A stretch of 64,000 bases of DNA from an uncultured Eubacteriales bacterium (GTDB lineage: Bacteria > Bacillota > Clostridia > Oscillospirales > UBA644). Each line of letters begins with the position of its first letter. The stretch's first letter is position 1. The stretch is taken from NCBI GenBank assembly GCA_934501435.1, contig CAKSTW010000002.1, forward strand, positions 62,001-126,000. The letters are read 5' to 3'. A program made the translations under genes and the position numbers. The notes beneath the pieces were generated by a model that was not told the DNA's origin, did no database searches, and saw only the letters and a program-made list of their open reading frames with translations. This document shows positions 62,094-64,000 of this stretch, piece by piece.

Positions 62094-63532
62094 TTTTCTT
62101 CGAGAGCCTCTTTTGCGGTGTCCATGTCGCCTTTATAGTAGACGGTCGAGTCGCCGACTATCTGGGTGTGTTCGTGACCCTTTCCGGCAAGGAAAACGAC
62201 GTCTCCCTTTCCCGCCTTTTCGACGGCGAAGCGTACGGCTTTTTCCCTGTCGGTGATTTTCGTGTAATCGACGTTCGTCTTTTTAAGGTTGTTTTCGACT
62301 TCCGAAAGAATTTCTTCGGGGTCTTCTCTTGCGGGGTCGTCGGACGTTAAAATTACGAAATCCGCCTTCTTGCCCGCAATTTCGGGGAGTTCGGCTCTGC
62401 GGTCGTAGGCTTTGTTGCCCTGACAGCCGAAAAGACATATTTTTTTGCTTTCGGGATAGAATTTATCGACGTAATCGAAGACCGCCGAAAAGGAAAGGGC
62501 GTTGTGAGCGTAATCGACTATTACCGTTTTGCCGTCCTTTTCGATTATCTCCATTCTGCCGTCGACTTCGGTCTTTGCAAGCCCTCTTTTTATCGCGTCG
62601 GCGTCTACCCCCGAAAGGGTCGCCGAAACGATCGCCGCAAGGGCGTTATAAACGTTGAAACGGCCTGCCATTTTTATCGAATATTCTTCGGCGCCGACCC
62701 TGAAAGTCGCGCCCCTTTTTGTTAAAACGATGTCGGTCGCCCTGAAATCGGCGGGCTTTTCAATGCCGAAAGTGTAGATTTTTTCGCAGGTCGCGGCGGC
62801 GATTACCTCTTCTGCATATTTATCGTCGGTGTTGACTATCCCGTTTTTGCAGAGGGTCAGCATACGCAGTTTTGCCGCCTTGTATTCTTCGAAACTGTGG
62901 TGCTCCGTCGGGCTCATGTGGTCGGGGGAAAGATTTAAGTAAATTCCGTTGAAAAACGGGACGTATTCGACGCGGTTATATTGCAGAGCCTGCGACGAGA
63001 CTTCCATAACAGCCGCCTCGACTCCCTGACGTGAAAACGCGTTGAAAATTTCGTAAAGCGGCAGGGCTTCGGGGGTCGTTCCCGTCTTTTCAACAGGCTT
63101 TCCGCCGCAGGTCGCCCCGTTCGTCGAGATCATTCCCACTTTGTCTTTGCCGAAATATTCGTCGAAGATGTTTTTGAGCATATACGCGACGGTCGTCTTG
63201 CCTTTCGTTCCCGTAACGCCCGTCAGAAGAAAACGTTTTGCGGGGTTGCCGTAAAAAGCCTTTGCCAGAAGCGGCATCGCGAGCCTTACGTCTGAAACGA
63301 TAACGTGCGGCAGGGTCTTTGAATATTCCTTTTCCGCGATATAGCCGCATATCCCGCCTTTTACCGCGGCGGTGAAATATTCTTCTTTGAAATTTGCGCC
63401 CTTGACGAAAAACAGGGTATTTTTCCCCGCTTTCCGCGAATCGCAGGTGATCTTCTCAAAATCGCAGTCCCCCGAAAAAGAGACCGCAAGATTTTCTTTT
63501 TTCAAAATTTCAACAGTTTCGGATAGTTTCAT
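62090..63532 (-). CDS. murE: UDP-MurNAc-tripeptide ligase MurE
   Basis: 480 residues. It adds the third amino acid to UDP-MurNAc-L-Ala-D-Glu in peptidoglycan synthesis. ATP loop GTKGKTT (108-114), the carbamylated-Lys region, and the substrate motif DDPA at 398-401 followed by REDP. Diaminopimelate-specific enzymes have DNPR; DDPx/DNPA is seen in lysine-adding enzymes, so L-Lys (or another diamino acid) may be used. Four bases after the comM-like gene. Confidence 0.96.
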   Translation of the reverse strand: MKLSETVEILKKENLAVSFSGDCDFEKITCDSRKAGKNTLFFVKGANFKEEYFTAAVKGGICGYIAEKEYSKTLPHVIVSDVRLAMPLLAKAFYGNPAKRFLLTGVTGTKGKTTVAYMLKNIFDEYFGKDKVGMISTNGATCGGKPVEKTGTTPEALPLYEIFNAFSRQGVEAAVMEVSSQALQYNRVEYVPFFNGIYLNLSPDHMSPTEHHSFEEYKAAKLRMLTLCKNGIVNTDDKYAEEVIAAATCEKIYTFGIEKPADFRATDIVLTKRGATFRVGAEEYSIKMAGRFNVYNALAAIVSATLSGVDADAIKRGLAKTEVDGRMEIIEKDGKTVIVDYAHNALSFSAVFDYVDKFYPESKKICLFGCQGNKAYDRRAELPEIAGKKADFVILTSDDPAREDPEEILSEVENNLKKTNVDYTKITDREKAVRFAVEKAGKGDVVFLAGKGHEHTQIVGDSTVYYKGDMDTAKEALEEK

Positions 63533-63536
63533 TTTT

Positions 63537-64000
63537 TTACCTGTTCCAGTATTTTTTGTCGAGACTTCTGAAAAAGACAGCCTCGGCGATATGTTTTTTC
63601 TTTATTTCGCGGCAGCCCTCAAGGTCGGCTATCGTCCGCGAGACTTTGATTATCTTGTCGTAGGCTCTCATCGAAAGAGAGAGTTTGACGAACATCTGCT
63701 GTAAAAATTCCGACGCGCCTTTTTCGGTTTCGCACTCTCTTATCATCGTCGGAGTCATTCCCGAATTGCTCGTTATGTTTGTTCCGGCAAAGCGTTCGAC
63801 CTGCATTTTTCTCGCGGCGTCGACTCTCTGTTTTATCTCAGCCGAACTTTCGGCGGGAGCCGCCGTTTTTATGTCTTCGAGCCTTACGGGCGGCAGTTCG
63901 ACCTGCAAGTCTATTCTGTCGAGAAGAGGCCCCGAAATTCTGTTTATATAACGCGAGACCGCCGCGGGCGTACAGCTGCATTTCAACGTCGGGTGACCGA
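63537..64000 (-). CDS. C-terminal part of a YifB/ComM-type Mg-chelatase-like ATPase
   Basis: The gene continues beyond the right edge; 154 codons are visible. GHPTLKCSCTP, YINRISGPLLDRIDLQVELP and the C-terminal LSMRAYDKIIKVSRTIADLEG are typical of the ComM/YifB group of AAA+ helicases, which promote branch migration during transformation in some bacteria. First known gene of the murE operon. Confidence 0.9.
   Translation of the reverse strand, partial: GHPTLKCSCTPAAVSRYINRISGPLLDRIDLQVELPPVRLEDIKTAAPAESSAEIKQRVDAARKMQVERFAGTNITSNSGMTPTMIRECETEKGASEFLQQMFVKLSLSMRAYDKIIKVSRTIADLEGCREIKKKHIAEAVFFRSLDKKYWNR

Overview
The window looks like chromosomal DNA of an anaerobic, low-to-mid GC Firmicute of class Clostridia, probably an uncultured gut lineage. 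Supporting signs are strong AGGAGG-type ribosome binding sites, many canonical TTGACA-17-TATAAT promoters, a DnaD/DnaC-type helicase-loader pair, a SPOCS+LysM spore-morphogenesis protein, acetate kinase, and many permease/lipoprotein operons. Species cannot be named from this sequence. There is no prophage, CRISPR array, rRNA or transposase.

Layout. 0-9.6 kb: hflK-hflC band-7 pair, a GH36 alpha-galactosidase, ackA, an XRE regulator facing a DUF1273/SLOG-like gene, a CPA2 antiporter-MgtC pair, an array of small hairpins, and tRNA-Gly(UCC). 10-19 kb: an FAD oxidoreductase, then a housekeeping run tsaE-tsaB-rpiB-upp-rlmB-(degenerate P-type ATPase)-yebC-XRE, facing an ABC exporter. 19-31.5 kb: one large minus-strand operon with a carbohydrate-binding-domain/solute-binding fusion lipoprotein, two pairs of sugar ABC permeases, an NHL/TPR membrane protein, a YIP1 protein and a DUF5696 lipoprotein. 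It has no ATPase subunit, so it probably borrows a shared MsmX-type ATPase. 31.5-36 kb: a gene-poor stretch holding two AT-richer accessory genes (DUF3267, DUF7010-like) among islands of degenerate short tandem repeats and purine-skewed DNA. 36-41 kb: dnaD-dnaC followed directly by a GH123-like DUF4091 gene, a small membrane protein and a CAP-domain lipoprotein. 41-46 kb: a small membrane protein, an Rrf2 regulator with an IscR-like cysteine triad, a HAD phosphatase, an unknown lipoprotein and the SPOCS/LysM protein.

46-55 kb: a tightly packed surface-polysaccharide operon (three GT2 enzymes, Wzy, Wzx, TupA-like ATP-grasp, carboxyethyl-amino-acid synthase-like dehydrogenase, UDP-glucose dehydrogenase). 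Its gene content suggests a glucuronate-containing polymer decorated through an amide with an opine-type amino acid. The operon begins with a strong promoter and an RNA leader that closely resembles the genuine L10 leader found 10 kb downstream in front of rplJ-rplL. 56-64 kb: acyltransferase, rplJ-rplL, two small unknown genes, and a minus-strand operon comM(partial)-murE-trmL-CPBP-like-degenerate histidine kinase.

The best candidates for undescribed biology are the second L10-type leader controlling polysaccharide genes, the putative opine-decorated glycan pathway, the 12-kb CBM-SBP/NHL/YIP1/DUF5696 transport operon, and a ~245-bp leader repeat shared by two unrelated transcription units. 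All functional assignments come from reading motifs by eye; no database search was run.
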